DNA from: an uncultured Subdoligranulum sp.
Lineage (GTDB): Bacteria > Bacillota > Clostridia > Christensenellales > CAG-314
DNA length: 6,124 nucleotides
Assembly (NCBI GenBank): GCA_900551395.1
Contig: URVX01000073.1
Coordinates: 1-6,124 of the forward strand
Direction: 5' to 3'
In this document: positions 1 through 5,659 of the stretch, piece after piece
Position numbering within the stretch: the stretch's first letter is position 1
How the letters are laid out: every line of letters begins with the position of its first letter
Made by a program: the position numbers and the translations under genes
Notes under the pieces: model-generated
Seen by the model: the letters and a program-made list of their open reading frames with translations, nothing else
Database searches by the model: none
What the model was told of the DNA's origin: nothing

Positions 1-28
1 GATAATTAGGATGAATATTTTCTTTCAT
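1..28 (-). CDS. rpmE: Ribosomal protein bL31, 5' end only
   Basis: Only the first nine codons lie in the window. They read MKENIHPNY, which matches the highly conserved start of bL31 (typically MKxxIHPxY), a protein of the large ribosomal subunit near the central protuberance. The ATG is at 28-26 and is preceded by AGAGG at 41-37 with an 8-base spacer, so the start is well supported. A sigma-A-type promoter lies just upstream. The gene leaves the window at base 1, so it cannot be seen whether this is the zinc-binding (CxxC) or the zinc-free form of bL31. It is divergent from the dehydrogenase gene. The call rests on a short but distinctive N-terminus. Confidence 0.85.
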
Positions 29-36
29 AGCCGTTA

Positions 37-41
37 CCTCT
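37..41 (-). promoter_or_regulatory. Ribosome binding site of rpmE
   Basis: Minus-strand AGAGG lies 8 bases before the ATG at 28-26. It fixes the start of the truncated rpmE gene. Confidence 0.75.
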
Positions 42-63
42 AAAAAATTTCAATAGCTTTGCT

Positions 64-92
64 ATTATATACCCCGCCGCGCAATAAGTCAA
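64..92 (-). promoter_or_regulatory. Sigma-A-like promoter of rpmE
   Basis: On the minus strand, TTGACT (92-87) and TATAAT (69-64) are separated by exactly 17 bases. This is 5/6 and 6/6 to consensus. Transcription should start near base 57, giving a leader of about 29 bases that contains the AGAGG RBS. Confidence 0.8.
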
Positions 93-158
93 GGGTTTTT
101 CGGCAATTTAACGCGCAAATTTTCTTGCGGCTAATCGGTAGCTTTTTTAATCGTATTT

Positions 159-167
159 TGATATAAT
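159..167 (+). promoter_or_regulatory. Extended -10 promoter of the dehydrogenase gene
   Basis: TGATATAAT carries the extended -10 TG and a perfect TATAAT (162-167). No good -35 hexamer is seen at 17 or 18 bases, which extended -10 promoters can tolerate. Transcription would start near base 174, giving a leader of about 23 bases before the TTG start. The rpmE promoter fires in the opposite direction about 70 bases away. Confidence 0.65.
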
Positions 168-182
168 ATCAATAATCGGAAA

Positions 183-189
183 AAAGGAG
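183..189 (+). promoter_or_regulatory. Ribosome binding site that fixes the TTG start
   Basis: AAAGGAG is a near-perfect Shine-Dalgarno sequence ending 7 bases before the TTG at 197-199. There is no ATG nearby in frame, so this site is the main argument for the TTG start. Confidence 0.85.
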
Positions 190-196
190 TTTTCTT

Positions 197-1216
197 TTGA
201 AAGCGTGGAAGTACAGCAAGCCCAGCGGCGTCAAGCTAAAGGTAGATTTGCCCAGCAGTCTCACGGAAGATAAAACCGTAAAGGTAAAAATCGAAAGAGT
301 CTTAACGGGAAATTTTGAACGAAAAATCATTTCGGGCGAGACGGAGTGCCCCGACGGTCTCACGATAGGCAGATTTGCCGTAGGCGTAGTCAGCGAGCTG
401 TTCGACGCGGACAAAAGCAAATTCAACCGTATTGACCGCGTGGTCATCGAGCCGCATCTCCCCTGCGGAAATTGTCTCCCCTGCCGCAACGGCAAATTCG
501 CTTCTTGCGAAAACATGCAGTGTCTGGGGCAAACCCTTAACGGTCTTATGCAGGATTTCATCACTCTCCCCGAGAGCTGCCTGCACAAAATTCCCGAACC
601 TCTCAAATCTGAAAATGCATTGATAACCGAGCACGTGGCATTGGCAATACATATACTCGACGCTCTCAGGCTTGAAAAGGGCGAACACATCGCCATTTTT
701 TCGGGCAGCAAATTGGGCGTGATACTCGCGCAGCTGTCCAGCTACTATCAGGCAATCCCCGTATTGATTGACGAGAACGAGGACGCGCTTGCTCTGGCAA
801 GGTCAAACAACATATATTACACCTTCAACCCCAAAAGCTGCGACGTGATAAAAGAGCTGTTTTCGGTGACGGGCGGCAGACGGTGCGAAAAGGTTGCTTA
901 TCTGCCCAACCGCGCAAGCGGCGTGGACGACGCGGTCAACGCCTGCGCGTTCAATGCAAGGCTGTGCGTGGGAGGCTTCGTACCCGACACGATAAGCGTA
1001 AATCTGCCTGCGGCTCTTCAAAAAAATATAACAATAATGACCGCACGCACGGGTTACGGAAACTATCCGTCCGCGCTCAATCTGCTGACAAACAAGGTCA
1101 TCAAAATGTCCGACTTTTTAAGGAGGGATATCCCCTTCGACAAGTTCGACTCGGAGTTTCCCAAAACCGACGCGCACGCGCTTGACTACGGCGCGGTGGT
1201 GGTAAATCTGGATTAA
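197..1216 (+). CDS. Divergent zinc-type medium-chain dehydrogenase (alcohol dehydrogenase-like)
   Basis: This 339-residue protein has the length and fold order of cytosolic medium-chain dehydrogenases (ADH, sorbitol and threonine dehydrogenases): a GroES-like N-terminal domain, a Rossmann domain from about residue 155, and a C-terminal return to the catalytic domain. The structural-zinc motif is intact: Cys90, Cys93, Cys96 and Cys104, spaced CxxCxxCx7C within PCGNCLPC. The catalytic site is not. The segment at about 37-40, where the family has CGSD, reads TGNF, and the usual GHE reads GRF (58-60); only an acidic residue, Glu145, remains. The GxGxxG loop is reduced to SGSKLG (169-174), although Asp192 at the end of the second strand is kept, as in NAD-preferring members. 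The substrate is unknown, and a true redox reaction is doubtful. The gene starts with TTG behind a strong RBS, is probably transcribed alone, and ends at a terminator. Confidence 0.8.
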   Translation: MKAWKYSKPSGVKLKVDLPSSLTEDKTVKVKIERVLTGNFERKIISGETECPDGLTIGRFAVGVVSELFDADKSKFNRIDRVVIEPHLPCGNCLPCRNGKFASCENMQCLGQTLNGLMQDFITLPESCLHKIPEPLKSENALITEHVALAIHILDALRLEKGEHIAIFSGSKLGVILAQLSSYYQAIPVLIDENEDALALARSNNIYYTFNPKSCDVIKELFSVTGGRRCEKVAYLPNRASGVDDAVNACAFNARLCVGGFVPDTISVNLPAALQKNITIMTARTGYGNYPSALNLLTNKVIKMSDFLRRDIPFDKFDSEFPKTDAHALDYGAVVVNLD

Positions 1217-1226
1217 CGATTAAAAC

Positions 1227-1258
1227 AAAAGAGAGACGGTAAATGTCCCTCTTTTTTT
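1227..1258 (+). terminator. Intrinsic terminator after the dehydrogenase gene
   Basis: The arms AAAAGAGAGAC (1227-1237) and GTCCCTCTTTT (1245-1255) pair over 11 positions with one A-C mismatch. The loop is 7 bases, and the run of T continues to 1258. It starts 11 bases after the dehydrogenase stop. The matching A-tract means it may also stop murC transcripts arriving from the right, for which no separate terminator is seen in 1259-1308. Confidence 0.8.
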
Positions 1259-1308
1259 GTTCTATTTTTTTGAATATCTTACGGCAAGTCAATCCGATTT
1301 GCCCGCAT

Positions 1309-2682
1309 TTATCCAAGAGGCTTTAAAAGCTCGTCGTCGCACATGTCTATCACGTCGCCCGCCCCTACAATGAGAACGATATCGTTTTTGTCCGCCGTTT
1401 CCCTGATTTTTTTCTTTGCGGCGGCAAAATCCTCGACATATTCGCACGGAGTCACTCTGTCCACCGCCGCTGCAAGCGTTTTGCCGCTGACGTGTTCTAT
1501 CGGCTTTTCACGAGCTGCGTAAATAGGCAGAATCCACAGCTTTTTTACGCCGGAAAAGCAATAGACGAAGCGATCGAACAAGCCCTTCGTTCTGCTGTAG
1601 GTGTGCGGCTGAAAAACCATATAAATATTGTCGAAGCTTTTCAGCTTAACGGCGTCCAGCAAGGCCTTTATTTCGGAGGGATGATGAGCATAATCCGCAA
1701 CGATATTCGTATAGCCGCAGTCAAAGGTTTCGTAGCGCCTGCTCACCCCCGCAAACCCGGACAGCAGCATACAAACGGTCGGCATATCAAGACCGAGACA
1801 AAAGCAGGCTGCAACAGCCGCAAGCGCGTTGTAAACATTGTGCCTGCCGGCAACCTTCAAGTCCACGTGACCGACAGTGTTCCCCTCTGCTTTTACGTCA
1901 AAGGAAAAATTTCCGTTGGTCTGCACAAGCTTCACCGCGCGCACGTCGCAGCCCCGCTTAAGCCCGAAGGTAATTTTCCTGCCCTTTATTCTCGCCCGCG
2001 TAAACGCGTCTATGCCGTCGGCGTTCAAAACCACACAGCCGTCGGGACGCGTGTTTTGCGTAAAAGCCACAAAGCTGTCCTTGACGTGCCTTAAGCTTCT
2101 GAAATAATCGGTGTGGTCCAGCTCTATATTGAGCAGCACGGAAACATAAGGGTGCAGATATTTAAAGCTTTCTCTGTACTCGCACGCTTCGCTTATGCAA
2201 TATTCCCCGCCGCCCTTTTCAAAATTGCTGCCGCTGCGCTTCAGAACGCCGCCGATAAAAACAGCGGGATTTTTCTGCAAACCGTCGAGAATATGCGCCA
2301 GCATACCTGTGGTAGTCGTCTTTCCGTGACTGCCGCACACCGCCACGCCGAACGGATAATCGTCGAAGATATCCCCCAGCGCCTGCTCGCGCCGCACAAC
2401 GGGTATGGAATTTTGTCTGCAATAGTCAAGCTCCACATTGTCCTCCTTTACCGCCGAGGTAAAAATACACAACCCGACGGTCTCCTTGTCTATGTTGGAC
2501 ACGTCGTGCCCTATGTGAATCTCGGCTCCGAGCCCTCGAAGCAGCATGGTCTGTTCGTTTTCTCTGACATCGCTGCCGCTGACCTCAAAGCCCTCGGTCA
2601 GAAAATACTGCGCGAGCGCGCTCATGCTTATGCCGCCGATACCTACCAGATGAATTTTTCCTTTTAACTTAATTTCTTCCAT
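1309..2682 (-). CDS. murC: UDP-N-acetylmuramate--L-alanine ligase
   Basis: MurC is a cytoplasmic Mur ligase that uses ATP to add L-alanine to UDP-N-acetylmuramic acid, the first amino acid of the peptidoglycan stem peptide. At 457 residues it is full length. The N-terminal UDP-binding Rossmann domain shows GIGGISMSALA (14-24). The central ATPase domain has the P-loop GSHGKTTTT (117-125), SEACEYRESF (164-173), NIELDHTDYF (185-194) and GRHNVYNALAA (279-289). The C-terminal domain has SRRYE (315-319), DYAHHP (330-335) and FQPHTYSRT (358-366). All the expected Mur ligase motifs are present, so it should be active. The gene is divergent from spoVG. The ATG has no Shine-Dalgarno sequence, and a TATAAT box ends only 10 bases before it, so the mRNA leader is probably only a few bases long. 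No alternative in-frame start is visible before the first motif. Confidence 0.97.
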   Translation of the reverse strand: MEEIKLKGKIHLVGIGGISMSALAQYFLTEGFEVSGSDVRENEQTMLLRGLGAEIHIGHDVSNIDKETVGLCIFTSAVKEDNVELDYCRQNSIPVVRREQALGDIFDDYPFGVAVCGSHGKTTTTGMLAHILDGLQKNPAVFIGGVLKRSGSNFEKGGGEYCISEACEYRESFKYLHPYVSVLLNIELDHTDYFRSLRHVKDSFVAFTQNTRPDGCVVLNADGIDAFTRARIKGRKITFGLKRGCDVRAVKLVQTNGNFSFDVKAEGNTVGHVDLKVAGRHNVYNALAAVAACFCLGLDMPTVCMLLSGFAGVSRRYETFDCGYTNIVADYAHHPSEIKALLDAVKLKSFDNIYMVFQPHTYSRTKGLFDRFVYCFSGVKKLWILPIYAAREKPIEHVSGKTLAAAVDRVTPCEYVEDFAAAKKKIRETADKNDIVLIVGAGDVIDMCDDELLKPLG

Positions 2683-2692
2683 ATTAAATTTT

Positions 2693-2698
2693 ATTATA
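2693..2698 (-). promoter_or_regulatory. Putative -10 box of murC
   Basis: Minus-strand TATAAT ends 10 bases before the murC ATG (2682-2680), so transcription would begin about 4 bases upstream of the start codon. The -35 region is AT-rich with no good hexamer. In such AT-rich DNA a TATAAT can arise by chance, so confidence is moderate. Confidence 0.45.
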
Positions 2699-2747
2699 AA
2701 ATGTGAAATTTAAGTTAAATTTTTTATGAAAAATTTTAATTAAAGTA

Positions 2748-2776
2748 TTGTGTTATTTTGAATTTTATAGTATAAT
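2748..2776 (+). promoter_or_regulatory. Sigma-A-like promoter of spoVG
   Basis: TTGTGT (2748-2753) and a perfect TATAAT (2771-2776) are 17 bases apart. The stretch upstream (2683-2747) is almost free of G and C and could act as an UP element. An AT-rich upstream region is also known to stimulate the Bacillus subtilis spoVG promoter. Transcription would start near 2783, about 33 bases before the ATG. Confidence 0.65.
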
Positions 2777-2803
2777 AATACCACCTTCGGGAAAACATTT
2801 TAA

Positions 2804-2809
2804 AGAGGT
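2804..2809 (+). promoter_or_regulatory. Ribosome binding site of spoVG
   Basis: AGAGGT, within AAAGAGGTT, lies 6-7 bases before the ATG at 2816 and supports that start. Confidence 0.75.
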
Positions 2810-2815
2810 TACATC

Positions 2816-3073
2816 ATGAACATTTCTGACATCAGAATCCGCAAAGTCGAAAACGATGAAAACAAGCTGAGGGGTATCGCATCGATTACCATAGACGATT
2901 GCTTTGTCATTCACGACATAAAAATAATCGAAGGCAAAGAAAGTCTTTTCATAGCAATGCCCAGCCGCAAAACCAAAGAGGGGGAATACAAGGACATCGC
3001 GCACCCCATAAACAGCGAAACAAGACAAATGCTTTCGGACGCTGTTTTGAATGCTTATCGGCAGGCGGAATAA
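2816..3073 (+). CDS. spoVG: SpoVG family nucleic-acid-binding regulator
   Basis: SpoVG is a small cytoplasmic DNA- and RNA-binding protein, widespread in Bacillota and spirochaetes. It was first known for a role in spore cortex formation and asymmetric septation in Bacillus, and later as a regulator of virulence and cell-wall genes in Staphylococcus and Listeria. The 85-residue product is the normal length. It shows the family signatures IRIRKV (6-11), IASITIDDCFVIHDIK (21-36), FIAMPSRK (45-52) and DIAHPINSETR (60-70). The start is set by an RBS and by the conserved N-terminus. It has its own promoter, is divergent from murC, and is followed 11 bases later by a terminator, so it is a single-gene unit. 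Its presence does not prove that the organism sporulates. Confidence 0.97.
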   Translation: MNISDIRIRKVENDENKLRGIASITIDDCFVIHDIKIIEGKESLFIAMPSRKTKEGEYKDIAHPINSETRQMLSDAVLNAYRQAE

Positions 3074-3083
3074 TTTTTAAGAC

Positions 3084-3114
3084 AAAAAGGACTGTCAAGC
3101 GGCAGTCCTTTTTT
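3084..3114. terminator. Bidirectional terminator between spoVG and the ATPase gene
   Basis: AAAAAGGACTG (3084-3094) pairs perfectly with CAGTCCTTTTT (3103-3113). Two further inner pairs are possible around an AAGC loop. T-runs follow on both strands, so it can end both spoVG (plus) and the ATPase transcript (minus). The ATPase stop codon (3097-3095) lies in the loop region, and the right arm is inside the ATPase coding sequence. Confidence 0.9.
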
Positions 3115-5494
3115 CATGCTTTTTTTCCTTTCTGTTGTTTACGAATTCGAGCACTATTCTTCCGGCAACGCACACCACTGCGGAAACAGCCACAGCAACG
3201 ACCACAATCAGCTCGTGCCCCTTAACATCCACAAGTCCGATGAGGCTTCTTGCAAAGGGCAGGCAAAGCCCCAGGGCTACAAGAGCCGCGCTGCCCAGCG
3301 CAACGCAGAGATTTATCCAATTGAACGGATAGCACAAAACGCACAGGGCAACGACGCCGGACACTGTCATAGCAACAGTAGACAACGTCATAATCTGAGG
3401 CGCTTCGAGACTGACGGGAGCGCCGAAGCCGAAGCTTTCGTACAAATAAATTATCCCCACCGACAGGCTCAGCGCCAAGCCGGACGGAATTGTCCTAATC
3501 AACGTGTTTGAAATAAACCTGCCGGTAATAAGCTCCTTGTTGGGCTTGAGCGCCAGAAAGAACGAGGGCAGACCTATGACGAGAAACTCTATAAGATAAA
3601 GATTGCGCGGCTCGAAAGGATATTCCCGTCCCAGACAAATCATAAGCAGCGTGGTAAAAATGGTCATCGTCGTCTTCATCAGGAACAGGCTGGAGGAGTT
3701 TTGAATGTTGTTGACCACTCGTCTGCCCTCCGCCACCACGCTGGGCATAGAGGAAAACCTGCTGTCGAAAAGCACAAGGTGCGCTACGCTTTTGCTCGCC
3801 TGACTTCCCGCGCCCATGGCTACTGCGCAGTCCGCCTCTTTCATTGCCAGAATGTCGTTCACTCCGTCGCCCGTCATGGCAACGGTTTTGCCCTGCAGCT
3901 TGAATTGCTTTATCAGAAGCGCTTTCTGCTCCGGACTTACTCTGCCGAAAACGGTGTAGCGCGCACTCGCCGCTATTACCTCCTCGTCCGACATGCCGTC
4001 GAGACTGACGAAATTGTCCGCGTCCCTAACTCCCGCCTCTTTTGCGATGACCGAAACGGTCTGCGGATTGTCGCCGCTTATCACCTTGAGCATAACGTCG
4101 TTGTCGGTAAACCATTTTATCGTTTCTATCGCGTCGGGACGCACGGTGTCCTTGAGCACCACAAGCCCCAGCTGACAAAGGTCGTCCGGAAGCCCGTCGC
4201 CGTCGCCGCACAGGCATTTTTCGCTGAAAGCGACAAGCAAAACTCTCTTGCCCTGTTTTGTATATTTTTCAACCTCTCCGGACAGATTTCCCGAAGCGGG
4301 AACAAACTCGGGCGCTCCCACGACCAGAGTGCCGCGATTTTCAAAGCTCACGGCGCTGTATTTTCGTGCGGAGGAAAAAGGCACTACCTTTGAAAAATTT
4401 AATTTGCCTCCGGAACCGAAATATTTTTCGAGAGCGCGCGCCGTCTGATTTTTCTCCCCCGAAGCGGAGATAAATTCCGGCATAAGCTCGTGCAAAAGCT
4501 CCGTTTTGTCGCAAAGAACCGTCTCCACCGTCATAGTGCCGTCGGTTATCGTGCCTGTTTTGTCCAGACAGAGCACGTTCACGCGTGCCAGCATTTCTAT
4601 GCAGTACAAATCCTTGACCATCGCCTTTTTGGACGCCAGTCTGATGACGGAAACGGTGAGCGCGACGCTTGTCAAAAGCACCATGCCCGACGGAATCATG
4701 CCTATCATGCTGCCGGACGTCTGAATAAGCGCCTGCCTCCACTCCTCGTAGCCTCCGAGCTGATGTACGGTGGTGAAAAAAGTAGCTATACCCAAAGGGA
4801 AAATAATAATGGCCAGCACCTTGATAATGGCATTTATCGACCGCATAAGCTCAGATTTGGGCTTCTGATATTTTTTCGCCTTTGCCGCCAGCGTCTGAAC
4901 ATAGCTCATGGCGCCCGCCCTTTCCACTCTGGCTACGCAGCTGCCCGAAATGGCAAAGCTGCCCGAAAGCAAGGTGTCGTTTGCGGTTTTTCTCACCGGC
5001 TCGGATTCACCCGTCAAAAGAGACTCGTCCGTTTCCAGCTGCCCCTCGAGCAAAACGCAGTCCGCGCAAATCTGATTGCCCGCTTCTATTTTTATTATGT
5101 CGTCTCTCACGACAGAAGCGGCGTCTATCGTCTGCTCCTCGCAGTCCCTTATTGCTTTGACCTGCGGCGCATTCAAAAGAGACAGCTTGTCAATGGTTCT
5201 TTTCGCTCTTATTTCCTGAACTATCCCGATCGTGGTGTTGGCGATGATTATCACGCCGAAAAACAAATTGGGATAACTCCCCAGCGCCGCCATAAGTATC
5301 ATTATGGCAAGCCCCAGCAAATTAAAAAACGTAAATATGTTGCCGATAAAAATAGACGCGTAGGATTTTGCGCCGGTTCGCTTGGTCTCGTTTCCGAGTC
5401 CGGCGGCTTTACGCTCGTCGACTTCGGCTTGCGTAAGCCCCACGTCTGTAGGCTTCAAAACCGAAATAATCTCAGTTGTTTGCTTGCGTTTCAT
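3095..5494 (-). CDS. P-type cation-transporting ATPase, CtpE/Exp7-like
   Basis: This 799-residue membrane pump couples ATP hydrolysis to cation movement through an aspartyl-phosphate intermediate. The actuator motif TGES is at 161-164, the phosphorylation motif DKTGT at 311-315 (Asp311), the nucleotide-domain GAPE at 393-396, KDTVRP at 448-453, SGDN at 473-476 and TGDGVND at 541-547. Hydrophobic helices lie at about 48-70, 73-95, 222-244, 258-286, 600-622 and 628-650, with four more up to residue 785, giving the ten-helix P2-type layout. Length and the MIPSGMVLLTSVAL segment in M4 suggest the group of mycobacterial CtpE (reported Ca2+ uptake) and pneumococcal Exp7. There is no N-terminal heavy-metal domain. 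The ion is not certain: M4 has PSGM instead of PEGL. I chose the ATG at 5494; a TTG at 5542 is in frame but lies in a terminator T-run and would include the promoter. The chosen start has no RBS. Confidence 0.9.
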   Translation of the reverse strand: MKRKQTTEIISVLKPTDVGLTQAEVDERKAAGLGNETKRTGAKSYASIFIGNIFTFFNLLGLAIMILMAALGSYPNLFFGVIIIANTTIGIVQEIRAKRTIDKLSLLNAPQVKAIRDCEEQTIDAASVVRDDIIKIEAGNQICADCVLLEGQLETDESLLTGESEPVRKTANDTLLSGSFAISGSCVARVERAGAMSYVQTLAAKAKKYQKPKSELMRSINAIIKVLAIIIFPLGIATFFTTVHQLGGYEEWRQALIQTSGSMIGMIPSGMVLLTSVALTVSVIRLASKKAMVKDLYCIEMLARVNVLCLDKTGTITDGTMTVETVLCDKTELLHELMPEFISASGEKNQTARALEKYFGSGGKLNFSKVVPFSSARKYSAVSFENRGTLVVGAPEFVPASGNLSGEVEKYTKQGKRVLLVAFSEKCLCGDGDGLPDDLCQLGLVVLKDTVRPDAIETIKWFTDNDVMLKVISGDNPQTVSVIAKEAGVRDADNFVSLDGMSDEEVIAASARYTVFGRVSPEQKALLIKQFKLQGKTVAMTGDGVNDILAMKEADCAVAMGAGSQASKSVAHLVLFDSRFSSMPSVVAEGRRVVNNIQNSSSLFLMKTTMTIFTTLLMICLGREYPFEPRNLYLIEFLVIGLPSFFLALKPNKELITGRFISNTLIRTIPSGLALSLSVGIIYLYESFGFGAPVSLEAPQIMTLSTVAMTVSGVVALCVLCYPFNWINLCVALGSAALVALGLCLPFARSLIGLVDVKGHELIVVVAVAVSAVVCVAGRIVLEFVNNRKEKKHEKRTAA

Positions 5495-5500
5495 ACGATT

Positions 5501-5529
5501 ATTATAGCTGAACGTGTCACAAAAGTAAA
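5501..5529 (-). promoter_or_regulatory. Promoter of the ATPase gene, placed for a leaderless mRNA
   Basis: On the minus strand, TTTACT (5529-5524) and a perfect TATAAT (5506-5501) are 17 bases apart. Only six bases, AATCGT, separate the -10 box from the ATG (5494-5492). Transcription would therefore start at or within a base or so of the A of the start codon. No Shine-Dalgarno sequence is present. Confidence 0.65.
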
Positions 5530-5540
5530 CTTTTTCGCAC

Positions 5541-5571
5541 AAAAAAGAGCGTCGGGAAGTCCCCCGCGCTC
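5541..5571 (-). terminator. Intrinsic terminator after the ECF-like gene
   Basis: Read on the minus strand, GAGCG-CGGG pairs with CCCG-(bulged A)-CGCTC around a six-base GGACTT loop, followed directly by six T (5546-5541). It lies 88 bases past the stop of the membrane-protein gene and just upstream of the ATPase promoter, so it insulates the ATPase gene. There is no T-run on the plus strand. Confidence 0.85.
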
Positions 5572-5621
5572 ACAAAAAACGCGTCGCCACGTGTCGCTCC
5601 GCAGAAATTAAATCAGAAGTC

Positions 5622-5639
5622 CGCTGCTCGCGCGCAGCG
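5622..5639. repeat. Short perfect inverted repeat downstream of the ECF-like gene
   Basis: CGCTGC (5622-5627) and GCAGCG (5634-5639) form a perfect 6-bp stem with a 6-base loop. It lies 20 bases past the stop codon and is not followed by a T-run on either strand, so it is not a standard terminator. It might protect the 3' end of the mRNA. The rest of 5572-5659 shows no gene. Confidence 0.5.
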
Positions 5640-5659
5640 AATTAATCAGCCTCGCGCGT

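Noticed and set aside
52..66. RNA leader hairpin (L31-type ribosomal protein leader) upstream of rpmE
   Set aside because: The predicted transcription start is near base 57, so most of the first arm lies in the -10 box and would not be transcribed. Only a DNA-level role remains plausible.
1283..1303. Inverted repeat GGCAA...TTGCC between the dehydrogenase gene and murC as a murC terminator
   Set aside because: The stem is only five pairs with an 11-base loop and has no T-run on the minus strand; the hairpin at 1227-1258 is a better candidate.
1492..2094. Long plus-strand open frame inside murC
   Set aside because: It is entirely antisense to a gene with every Mur ligase motif, and its product shows no recognisable domain or RBS; it is a shadow frame.
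2743..2763. Sigma-H promoter for spoVG, as in Bacillus subtilis
   Set aside because: A partial -35 match (AAGTATT) and a GAAT are present, but they are 10 bases apart, shorter than the spacing in sigma-H promoters, and a good sigma-A -10 box at correct spacing explains the start better.
5495..5542. Upstream TTG start for the ATPase (16 extra residues)
   Set aside because: The TTG overlaps the T-run of the preceding terminator, has no RBS, and the extension would translate across the promoter; family members begin near the chosen methionine.
4490..5611. 373-codon plus-strand open frame opposite the ATPase gene
   Set aside because: The minus strand encodes clear P-type ATPase motifs over the same span. 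The plus-strand product is rich in R, H and Q in the pattern expected from reading a membrane-protein gene backwards.
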